NCBI GenBank assembly: GCA_965153455.1
Contig: OZ234499.1
Span: 4,819,577 to 4,883,576, forward strand
Length of the DNA stretch: 64,000 nucleotides
Direction: 5' to 3'
From: Sphagnum compactum
Taxonomy: Eukaryota; Bryophyta; Sphagnopsida; Sphagnales
The translations under genes and the position numbers were made by a program. Below the pieces are notes generated by a model. The model searched no databases, was not told where the DNA came from, and saw only the letters and a program-made list of their open reading frames with translations. Within the stretch, counting starts at the first letter, position 1, and each line of letters starts with the position of its first letter. Shown here in pieces: positions 49,907 to 60,291 of the stretch.

Positions 49907-52900
49907 GAGGGGGGGGGGGGGGGGGGGGTTGAGATTTCTGGCAGACTAGAGATAATCCGAGCAAATTTGTCGTGATTCGTTGGTTTGAGGGTTGTTGGGG
50001 GGACAGGTCAACGTTTTGTGAAGCACAACTTCCACAAGAAATGCTCAGAGAGTTCTTGCCACGTCTTATAAGTGTAAGTTGTCCATGGGTGTCTTTCAGG
50101 AATGCAATCACTAAGTCTGGTGACCTTGGGAGTATTTTTCGGGATTACGGATATTATGCATTAGAAGAAGTGACTACAATTTTGTCTAACACAAAAAGAA
50201 TGTTGCCTCTCCTTTCACAGGTACTCTTGAGTAACATGGTGTATGCAGAAGATGATGAAGCTTTGCTTGAAGCTGAGGTAAAGTTCGTGTCCAGTTCTAA
50301 TATCACCTCAGGGAAATTTGACAACCTGAATAATTCTCCAAACAGAGAGCACATCCACATGATGTGCAACCCGGTCTGTGAACTTTGATAAGATAGTAGT
50401 TGCAGAGAAGATGGGTTTTAGCACTCGAACTGTAAACTAACCTTTATTGCTGGCAGCAATAGAGGTATTGGTCTCTGTTTTGGACTGTATGAAAGTACTG
50501 ACTACCACTAGTTGCATGCCCTTGTTTTCATTGCAGGACGATGACAATGCTCCAGATAGGGAACAGGTGCAAACACTGTCCTTTTTCTTTCCTCCACTCT
50601 GCTTCACTTCTGCCTTCCCATTTGATCAGATTACAGGTGTTGTCTCACACAGTGGAGAGAGAGGGTTTGTTGTTGCAGGATATCAAACCCAGATTTCATC
50701 AACCACGCATACATGGTGTTGACGGGCCTGAAGAGGATGAGGTTTGTTGTGATCAGATAGCCATTTTTTCTTTGCAATCTAATATGTGATACAATTCTGT
50801 ATAATTTTGATTGCACTTTCGTTCTGGGTTGGGATGCTTCTTTTTTTTTGGTGGGTACTGAATGTGGCTCAGAAACTGCAAGGAAAGTTCCCAATTGCTT
50901 GCAAAAAGATGCTTGCTTTTTCAGTTTGAAGGCATTTTGAAGTTTAGTTCCAGGGTGGTGGCAAATCATGCAGGAAGATGATGACATAATAAATTCCTGG
51001 AATCTGCGGAAGTGTAGTGCTGCTGGCCTGGACATTTTGTCAACCGTTTTTGGGGATGAGATTCTCCCGGTCTTGATGCCGCTTGTTCAGGTATTTCTTT
51101 TATGTTGTGGTACATGCAACTTTGGATGCTTCTCATTTTTGAGTCTCGAGATCTTGAGCTGGTCTACTTTCAAAATGCTTGCTCGAGATCCTGTGGTTCA
51201 CCAACACTGCAGAGTGGAGGAGTGCAGTGCAGAACTGTGTTCATCAGTCAGTCAGTGAGTGTAACAGTGGTGGTGGTTTTGCAGGTCAGGCTATCGACTA
51301 CTGCAGATGCAGCTTGGAAAGAGCGGGAGGCAGCAGTATTGGCACTGGGTGCAGTTGCTGAGGGATGCATATCGGGTCTTCTTCCACATCTGTCACGGGT
51401 ATAACCCCCTCTTTCTTGAATCCGTTCCCTAGTTTCAGAACCCTTTGTTCTCTACAGCTTTGTCTTTTGAGCAATCATGCTTCTGGATGTGCATGATGGT
51501 GTCAACTTGGTCAAGTTCCCCAGGAGGAGGAACATTTGATCTTGTGGATACGAAATGGGTTTAAGGAAAGGCTCATGTTTTGCAGATTGTCGCATTTCTT
51601 GTCCCCTTGTTGGAGGATAAACGCCCTCTGGTCCGAAGTATCACATGCTGGACACTTTCACGCTACAGCAAGTGGATTGTTCAGGTGAATGACACTCCAC
51701 TCCTGGGTTTTGCTTCCTGACATAGTTGATTTGCCTAAAGGCACAACAAAATCAGAGTGGAGACAGTTTGTGGGCTTTTTTCCCCTTTAGTAACAGAGGT
51801 GTGCTCAAAGGCAGGCACATATTCGTGGCAAGAGTTTTCTAGATGATTTAGTCACAAGGTATATATTTTTTATTCTTTCTTTTGTTTGTAGGCGATAGCA
51901 CAGGCAACAGAGGGACAAGTCCAATTCGATACAGTGTTGACAGGTCTGCTCAGGCGTATTCTTGACAGCAACAAACGCGTACAGGAAGCCGCATGCTCTG
52001 CATTTGCAACCCTTGAAGAGGTGAAGACTGAAGACCTCATTTTTTTTCCTCCTTCCTGATTTGCCATTTTATTGCCATTTGCGCCTGTGAAATTCATGAT
52101 GTTGTTATTTGCAATCCTTATGGGTCCAGATTTTACTTAGTGAGAGAGATCATTAGAGCAGCTGCAGTGCTGCTCTTCACAGAAAATCACAGTGACTCGG
52201 GGAGGGGGGGGGGGGATCTTCATATCTGATTTCCAATGCTACTACTTCTTGGCTAAATTGACTAGTGTGGAGTGGCCTGCTGTAGTGTTGTATGCCCTTG
52301 ATGGTATGAGTTCGGCAAATGGTTTTATGAAAGTGGTGGCGTCTGGATTTTGCCCTATTGAATAACAGGAGGCAGCAGAGGAGCTGGCACCACGTCTGGA
52401 GCTCATTTTGCAGCACCTCATGTATGCTTTTGGAAAATATCAGGTACCTAATTAGGCAGCTGTCTTTCTCTCTCTGCTTGTGGATCAACAATCTGAAATC
52501 CTGTTTGTCAAACACTTGCTCAGCATGGTTTCCATGCAAGGCAGGCAGGGGGCTACCTTCATGAGAAGCTATCAAACTTTCTCTCAGCATGAACATTATG
52601 CTAAAATTGTGATACGGGCGGCGAATGGGTTGTTCCTGCAGCGACGGAATCTGCGCATTCTGTACGATGCAATTGGCACACTGGCAGATGCTGTTGGCAA
52701 TGAGCTAAATAATGTATGTATGTTCAATTTCCCTGGTATCTGGTGCAATATTGGCCTGGCATGTTGCTGAGATTTAAGTTGATGCAAATGAGGCTCAGAG
52801 TTGATAATTGCATATAGATTGAGATCTGTTAGGCTTTGTCGGTTTGGTCATTCAAGTGTTGGTTTTTGAGATGGACTTCTTGTGTTGGTTCAAAAAGTTA

Positions 52901-55900
52901 CATGCCCTAAGGCTTCTTACAACGCTCTAGATGTCAACAACATCCACAACAGTTTTTGGGTTAGGATAAAAGCTCTGCAGTAGCCTGGCAAACTTGATAT
53001 ATATTTGCAGTCAGCATTGAGTGTTTTGTTTCCACAACTATGTTTAAGCAGTGAAGTAGATAGCTATTTTAATCCATCACTTCTGTATTTCTCCTTCTGA
53101 AATACTTTGTGAGTTGACTTGATGGTGTGTTCCAAATGTCTGCAGACAAAGTACTTGGAAATTTTGATGCCACCATTGATTGCAAAGTGGCAGCAGTTGC
53201 CTGATTCAGATAAAGATTTATTTCCCTTGCTCGAGTGTTTCACCTCAATTGCACAGGTATTTCCAGGCCTTGTTTTTTCTTTGTCAACTGTGTTTCTTTC
53301 AACAGGTTGTCTGCTCTCTATTTCCTTGTGAAGAAATCAGTCTGTCGTAGCAGGGTCGCTCTAATTTCAAGAGGAGAGCTGGTTGCAAAGGGAGGAGAAC
53401 AAGAACCAGAATTGACTGACTTTTGGAATGATTGGCTATGTGGGGTTTTGGAGTGGAGTAGTAGAACTGCTGGTTTGGTCAGAAACTGGATTGGATTGTC
53501 TTGTGTCTGTTTGTTCGGCCACCTTGCAAGAACATTTTTCTTCACCCAATTTTGATAATCTCTCAACTGGAATATTGGGTGGGGTTGCTCTCAGGCTTTA
53601 GGTCCAGGGTTCACACAATATGCTGAACCAGTGTTTGTGAGGTGCATCAATCTTATTCGTACACATGAAGTTGCCAAGGTATTCTCCATGCCATTTCCAT
53701 TGCCATTCAGGGCATTACTTACTGATTGTGTTGAGGAAGTTCTACCAATCAATCATGCTATTATCTTCAATTACAACTGTTGCCAACAGTTGCTGAGGAT
53801 TGCTGAGTTCCTGTTTGTCAGTGGAGCATTCTTGATATCAAGTGAGCATGGAGATGTTAAAGGCTGATACATGGGTTCTAGAGAGCACTTGTGTGATGTT
53901 GCTGTAGTGACCGAATGAAGTCAGCTATGGGAGTCTCTAAGGGCTGCTGCTGATGTTGGACTTGGTGTCTACTTTTTGCAGGCTGATCCTGGAAGAGCAG
54001 GTGTAACGTATGACAAAGAATTCATTGTTTGCTCTTTAGATTTGCTGTCAGGCCTTGCCGAGGGACTTGGCAGTAGCATTGAGAGCTTGGTTCGTACCTC
54101 TTATCTTACACATATATATTCTCATTCACGGTTCTCTAGACAGTCCTGTGCAGAGAGCAACACATATATGGAATCCATGTGCTGTTTCATCTGTGCTTTC
54201 ATTAGGCACTTGGGTTTTTTGCAGGTTTTTTGTGTGGTTGTGTAGTAGGTTTCTGATAAATCTGGAAACTAGGAGGAATGTGATGGGTATTTAGACTTTT
54301 TTGTTTGATTATTTGCAGGTATCAAGGAGTGACCTCTTTGACCTTCTTCTGTTGTGTTGTGCGGATGAAGCTCCGGATGTTCGCCAAAGTGCGCTGGCCT
54401 TGTTGGGTGATCTTGCAAAAGTAAAACAAAATCATTTTTCATTTCCCTGATTGTTTGTCCATGTGATCATCCTTTTGCAAGAGACTTTTTTGAGGGTGGT
54501 AGTTCTTGAGGCATTCTTCTTCGTTATACACACAATTCAATAAATGTGTGGTGTCTGTGGACTCTGCTATGTGCAGGCTTGCGCAGTGCATTTGCAGCCT
54601 CGGTTGGCAGATTTTTTGAATCTTGCTGCCAAACAGCTGGTAGGCCTTTGTTGCTTCTGCTTTTGTTGTTAGAGGATTCTTGTTAGAGCTTGGAAGCTTT
54701 TCTGAAGACAAAATCAAAAGCTGGTAAATAAATTGGAGGTGGATCATGTGTGGTGGAGCACAGCAGGGACATGAAGCAAAGGAGAATGTGTCTGTGGCCA
54801 ACAATGCTTGCTGGGCTATTGGTGAAGTGGCAGTCAAGGTATATCTTCAAAGATCTTAAAAGTCTATCTGGACTGAGCAAGGTGCTTTCCGGCTGTTGAC
54901 GAAACTGTTGCATCTGCATTTCATGTAGATTCACTTTATACATTACATGCCTTGCAGGTCAAACAAGACATTTCTCCGATTGTCATGAATGTTATTTCAT
55001 GTCTGGTTCCCATTCTCTCCAACACTGAGGTACGCAATAGGGGGTGGGTTGAGAGATCTTTGCTTTTAGATGAGTGGATGAGAGAGATCTTTGGTTTTGG
55101 ATGATTGGGTGGGTGAGAGGGGTTTGCAAAGAGTTATAGCTGTTATATAGCAAGGGATTGTTCTCAAGCATTCGGTGCAAAAAGATTATTGTGCAACAAG
55201 ACGCTCATGATGGAAATTGAAGCAAAGAAGAGGAGGGAGGGGTGTGCAGGGTTTAAACAAATCACTGCTTGAGAACAGTGCTATCACACTGGGCAGGCTG
55301 GGATGGGTGTGCCCGGAGCTGGTGGCTCCACACATGGATCACTTTATGCAACCTTGGTGCTATGCTCTTCGCACGTAAGGATTCCAGGAAGAACAAATGC
55401 TGTGTTAGATTGTTTTCATTCCCATGAGTGATTTGCATTCTGTTGTTAAGTAGTCGGAGATCATCATTCTACTCTGCAGAGACTCCAGTAAATACTTGTG
55501 GCGTTTCTCTCTGCAATCAATAATCACATTGATATTTCTTGCTGTTTGTGTGTTTCTGATGATGGTGGTATTATTTTTGTTTTTGTTCCAGCATTCGTGA
55601 TGACGTTGAGAAGGAGGATGCATTCCGGGGTCTCTGTGCAATGGTAGAATCCAGTTTTTCACTTGTGCTCTGTCTCACATTCAATTTCTGTGGTGGAAAA
55701 TAGTTCAGAGTCGGGTGCACATAGATTCATAAGCTTGCTGATTTAACTATCATGTAGCTGCTCTTTGTCTCCTGTCTGCTCATTGCAATGACCTATTATC
55801 TTGTTTATCGGGGGATCAATAGGTCCGGTTGAATCCAGGAGGAGCAGTGAATGCTTTTGTGCCAATGTGTGAAGCAATTGGGAGTTGGCATGTAAGTATA

Positions 55901-56440
55901 CCTCTTGTACAGCTGAAACTCTTTCTGAAGTCTATTTTTGGCCCCTTAGTGGGGGCTTAATCCCTTTTTTTCCCTGGAAAGCAGGTTTGGGAGTGTGTCC
56001 ATGTGATATGTGGTGAGTGGGTCTAGATGCTGATGGACACAGCTCCATGTATGATCCATTTGTTTTCCAGGAAATTCGTAGTGCTGAACTTCGGACAGAG
56101 ATTGCACAAGTGTTACATGGATACAAGCAGGTGTGCAGACAGACAGACATCCCTTTTGTTTGTTTGCTTTTTTATTTTTGCAATTCAGGATGAAAGGTAA
56201 GATGTGGGAATACTCATACTTTGACAATTTCTTCATTTGCCTACTGGTCTCCAGTGTTCAAAACATGTGTCGGGTTGGAGTCTGTAGTTTTTGGTTCAAA
56301 CTTTCTGGTTTTGTTGGTTAACAAGAGTTGCTGAAGCAGCAAAAATACTGGTGCAGATGCTTGCAGGGAGCTGGGACCAGTATCTAGCAGCTCTTGATAT
56401 CCAGCTGCGTGAGAAGTTGGTGAAAAAGTATGGCCTGTAG
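46608..56440 (+). CDS. TRN1: Transportin-1 (karyopherin beta-2)
   Basis: Nuclear import receptor for PY-NLS cargoes such as RNA-binding proteins; releases cargo on RanGTP. 29 exons: 46608-46775, 47389-47676, 48354-48443, 48666-48743, 48882-48962, 49171-49221, 49528-49613, 50007-50073, 50221-50277, 50537-50566, 50679-50741, 50974-51090, 51285-51398, 51586-51684, 51892-52020, 52369-52443, 52642-52713, 53146-53256, 53595-53678, 53982-54089, 54319-54420, 54577-54639, 54767-54838, 54958-55029, 55250-55374, 55592-55643, 55823-55891, 56071-56130, 56357-56440. Sum 2667 nt, 888 aa, close to plant TRN1 at about 890. WQPQEEG starts the importin-beta N-terminal domain; HEAT repeats follow throughout. The acidic loop that couples RanGTP to cargo release is intact ([31 protein letters not shown], about residues 308-380). 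Cargo-site helices [31 protein letters not shown] and NNACWAIGE are conserved. Two adjacent ATGs (46608, 46611) are possible starts. No disruption was found. Confidence 0.97.
49868..49928 (+). repeat. (AG)n followed by long G run in TRN1 intron 7
   Basis: About 30 nt of alternating AG leads into roughly 30 nearly uninterrupted G bases, with one A in the middle, about 80 bp before the exon 8 acceptor. Such a run can form a G-quadruplex, or may be inflated by assembly. Confidence 0.9.
52199..52216 (+). repeat. poly-G run in TRN1 intron 15
   Basis: CGGGGAGGGGGG... continues as an uninterrupted run of about twelve G bases. It is the second long G tract in this gene's introns on the coding strand. 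Confidence 0.85.
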
Positions 56441-58142
56441 ACGACAGTAGGTTTCAAGCCCCCACCTTCCCTTATTTTGGTCTGGTACACACAAAAAATC
56501 CCTCTGGTTGTCTGTCTACTTGTGTGCAGCACCTCACCTCCCTGTTTTCTGCTTGGTCACAACCCAAGCTCTTTGTTCACAACAGAGTGAAACAACATTG
56601 AGACAAAAAGGCCCTCAATTTTTGCAACTCCATGAACTCAGGAGCAGCAGGGGCTTTTCCAGATAATTCTTGAGATCCCAAAAGGGTTAAATCATCATCT
56701 TCTCTGAGCTCACTCTACAAGCCAAACCCCCCCAAATTGTGTGTGTGGGACCTGGAAGGCTCCCCCATGGATAAAACCTCCCCCTATGTCATATCATTTG
56801 TTGTCTGCACTGGGTGTGAGTGTTTGACAGCTTCTCTATCTGTACGCTAAAACTCTGCAAAGGTACTGACTGACACAACACACCGAGGCATTGGAAAGTT
56901 GTGAAGAAGCTCAGAAGAGAATTTCAGTTTGCTGGTTGGTTGGTACCTGAGCAGCATCCAGTATGGTGGTTGGTACTTGCTACCTGGAGCAGGTGATTTC
57001 ACACTGGCTGAAGGACCTTGCCCTCTTTGTTGTTACAGGGGGGGGAGGCACAAGGTACACACAGGAGATGGATATTTGTGCTCTTGAGCTTTTTCTCTTA
57101 GCAAATACACAAATTTGCAGCAAGCATAACTAGAGAGTGTCATAGAACAGGGAGGGTCATTTTAGTCTAGTCTCAAGTGTACAGTCTTGGCAAAAGGGTT
57201 TTTTTGCCCCTATTGTAGCCAAGCTCTCTCCACAAAGAAGGTAGGTGGGTACTACTACTACTGCCGCCCTTTTTTTTTTTGTGGTAAGAAAGTGGATCTA
57301 TTTCAAATGTTGCTGTTGCAGTTCTCTTGCCCTGTTGAATGTCAGGAAAAACTTGAGAGCAGCTTCATCATCATCATCATCATCATCATCATAATCCTCC
57401 CCATTAATTTTGCAGTAGCAGAAATGGGCTACTCCAAAAGATTGTGTATGTGTTAGGTGAGTGAGTACACAAAGTCCATCAGAGGAGGAGGAACTAAACC
57501 TTCTTTCTTCCTTTCTTCTTTGGTGAGACTTTTGTTTGTCCATCAAAGTGGACCCAAAGAGACAGAATCCAGATCAATATCGGGTTCCATCAGAAACCAT
57601 CAAGTTTTCTTTTCTTTTCCTTGTATTGGTGACTGTATCCAGATGGTGGGTGCTGCCTATTTGAACAACTGGAATTTGTTTTTTCTGTTCTTCAATATTG
57701 TAGTGCTTCTTCCTCCATCTCAGCTGGTGGGTGGTGGCGTTTCTTCTTGTTTTCTCTGGCTGGCTATTGTCATTTGTGATCCATGCACCGTTGTTGATCT
57801 CTTTGGAATAGTACGATTTCCTTTCTGACTGATGGCGGGGTTGCCATTCGTCGAGCTCGTGGTATATCAATCTATAGGTAAGTACCCTCTGAACATATCG
57901 GCGATTTGCCTTTCAGATTGTACTACCAGTGTTGTGCTGTTCACTGAATTCATAAAAGAACCTTCAGCTTCTGGTTTTTCTTAAATACTTCAGAACCGAA
58001 TCTCACATTTTGACATTAGGGTTTTAGGAAACAAGACTTTCATGTGGTTGGGTATGATGTGGGTAATGAAGGGTTTTATGTTTCAATGCCAATTTTGTCA
58101 AACATAAAGTTCTTACATAAGTTTGAACAAATGCTCTTACAA

Positions 58143-58216
58143 AAAGCTCTTTCTTACATAAGTTTGAACATAAACCCTAAACCCTAAACCCTTCAAACTT
58201 ATGTAATAAGAGCTTT
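58143..58216. repeat. inverted repeat with telomere-repeat loop
   Basis: The arm at 58143-58168 (core CTTACATAAGTTTGAA) pairs with 58192-58216 (TTCAAACTTATGTAATAAG...), about 25 bp with one or two differences. The loop, 58172-58191, is nearly three copies of CCCTAAA. An exact 18-bp direct copy of the left arm's inner part lies 41 bp upstream at 58112-58129. Confidence 0.9.
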
Positions 58217-58235
58217 GAACAAGAACACATTGGTA

Positions 58236-58279
58236 CCGAAGTAGTAGTACCTACTTACCTTGGTAGGTAGCTACTTCGG
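58236..58279. repeat. 44-bp hairpin
   Basis: CCGAAGTAG at 58236-58244 pairs with CTACTTCGG at 58271-58279; inside, after a 3-nt bulge, TACCTAC pairs with GTAGGTA. It lies 20 bp from the telomere-loop hairpin. Confidence 0.8.
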
Positions 58280-58886
58280 CATGAATTAAATTATTTAAAA
58301 AAAAATTTGTTGAAAAGTTTTATAAGTTTTATTTTGCTAATCTGTTGAAAATTTTGATTTTTTTAATCTGTTGAAATTTTTAGAATTAAAAAAAAAATTG
58401 TTGAAAATTTTGAAAAAGTTTGCTAGGTCAAGGGATTTCTTTTATTTCTTTATTTATTTATATGGGTTGCTTTGAAAAAAAGCCATGGAAATAATAATAA
58501 TAATAATGATAATAATAATAAGGAAAAAAAATTTAAAAATTTAAAAATATTATTTGTCTTTTTTATCTCCCTATGAATGGAGCAAGTAATTGTCATTATT
58601 AGGTACCTACCTAATTTACGTACCTATTACATTACCTACCTACTTACCTACCTACCTGCCATTTTTTCTTTTTGGTCATTTCCCACACTATGGGGTTTTG
58701 ATTTTCGTTCACTTGCAAATGTCTCATTCATTCAGTCAATGGTTCATCCACTTGGTGGATGGTTCATTCCTTTCCATTATCCATCCATTTATTGGATGGT
58801 TCGTTTCTCCATCCATCCATCCATCCATTCATTCATTGTTGTTCTTGTTGTCGTGGTGGGGGTGTTGGTGCGTTGTTCTTCTGGCG

Positions 58887-59340
58887 AAGCTCTTCGTTCC
58901 AATCTCTGCGGCAAATTCGTCTCGTCTTCCAAAATCGTGTTTTTTTGGTGTGTGTGTGGGGATTATCATCTTTTTCGTGTGCTAGTAAAATGATGCTGCG
59001 TTTGAGGATTTGAATGAGCGTTTTTGGTGTCAATTTGGTCCACAATTGAGGATTTTAAGGCGATAGATAGACAAGGAGGAAGGAGAATCGACACAACTCA
59101 CTGTCTTTACTGACTGTCTTGTCTCCAATTGTGTAAGCTCTTCATTCGAATATCTGCGGCTAAATTCGTCTCGACTTGCAATCGTTTTTTGTTGCAACAT
59201 CTTTTTGGTCTGCTATTGATGGTACTTTTGAGGATGCGAATGAGAGTTTTTGGTGCCGATTTGGTCCACAACTCAGGATTCGAGGCGAGAGACAAGGAGG
59301 GAAGGGAGAAAGGCGAATCAATAGTTCCCGGGGTTGATGA
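58887..59340 (+). repeat. tandem duplication, offset 248 bp
   Basis: AAGCTCTTCGTTCCAATCTC at 58887 and AAGCTCTTCATTCGAATATC at 59135 start two ~210-bp copies. Both contain TCTGCGGC, ATTCGTCTCG, TTTTTGGTG, ATTTGGTCCACAA and GACAAGGAGG in that order. The second copy has an ORF (MRVFGADLVHNSGFEARDKE...) ending at a GT near 59399; in the first copy the corresponding frame is broken. Confidence 0.8.
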
Positions 59341-60291
59341 GGAAATCGCCGCATACGAAGCAGGCAATGACGGTTTGAGGAAAACGGATCCAGAAAGTAA
59401 AGTTCCTCTAGATGTGTGTGTGTGTGTGTGTGTTTCTTTTTTTGTGTTTCTTGTTGCATTGATCTTTGGTTTTTTTGTGATTGACGGAGGCTGCCGGTGG
59501 AGTATTTCTTTAGGAGGATAATGAAGTAGGATAGGCTGTTAGTGTTCTGCAGTTTGATCGCCACAGTAGTGCAGTAAAAGCAGGTGGATGTCTGAATAGA
59601 ATACGTTTCTTGTTGCCGCTGTCGGTTGAAGGTATCAGATCTGTGTGTTTGAGACGAGCGTATGCAATATCGAATGCTTTACGGCTTCGTGATTTAGGGT
59701 CTCTTTCCATTAGGCTGCTGTAATCACAGTTACACAGCGCCTCACACATAGCCTAATGGAAAGGCACTACTGACATAGGGCCTTGTTTCTTGCTGCGAGG
59801 ACAATCGCTTTCTATTGGAGAGTTGCTAGTGCGTTGAAAATATGTAATTAATCAATCCATGTTAGGAACTTTGGGAGCACATGTTCTCATGGAGAAAAAG
59901 AGAGACAGATGTCACTCACTGTATGGCGAGTCACAGTTTGACTAACAGCTCTCCCAGCTCCTCCTGCAATTGAACAATGCTTGACCGGTAGAGCTGTGAG
60001 AGGACTGTGAGCACAGCTAGTTGAAAAAACTTAATGGAAAGCTGCTGCTCTGATCACAGCAGCCTAAATGGAAATTATTATTGTGCTGATTCCGTATTGG
60101 AACTGAAGCTCAGCTCAGCCTTCAAGGAGGATGTGTAGGATCGCAGTATAAGAAAGGTGTGGCAAGCTGCTGGAGGGTTTAGCGCTTGCAAGGATCCTGG
60201 ACATTGTGCTGGCTGCGGTTAGAGTTGTTGTTCAGCACATTACTCTGGATGACTGTGATGATCCAGAGTTTCCAACATCGTTCCACTTGCA
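59341..60291. other. region upstream of the EDR4-like pseudogene
   Basis: Contains a (TG)n run at about 59414-59432 and a MITE-like set of inverted repeats at 59.70-60.08 kb. Any promoter and 5' leader of the EDR4-like gene should lie here. No separate gene is visible. Confidence 0.5.
59703..60078. mobile_element. possible MITE with ~24-bp terminal inverted repeats
   Basis: TTTCCATTAGGCTGCTGTAA near 59705 is matched in inverted form by CAGCAGCCTAAATGGAAAT near 60057-60076. Two further inverted copies of the core lie inside: AGCCTAATGGAAAG at 59750-59763, which forms a perfect 14-bp stem with 59703-59716, and AATGGAAAGCTGCTG near 60033. There is no ORF. The size (~375 bp) and inverted ends fit a MITE; family unassigned. 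Confidence 0.45.

Larger units (their letters stand above)
56441..58886. other. intergenic with microsatellites and hairpins
   Basis: After the TRN1 3' flank, I see no gene. Content includes an (ATC)n run at about 57366-57394, repeated TGTTGAAAATTTTGA words at 58.31-58.42 kb, (AAT)n at 58492-58520, (ACCT)n at 58602-58660 and (CATC)n at about 58809-58832. Two hairpins at 58.14-58.28 kb are annotated separately. ORFs at 57.2-57.8 kb are low in any family resemblance. Confidence 0.6.

Noticed and set aside
57457-57828. 123-codon plus-strand frame after TRN1
   Set aside because: Low-complexity hydrophobic sequence without family resemblance or splice context.
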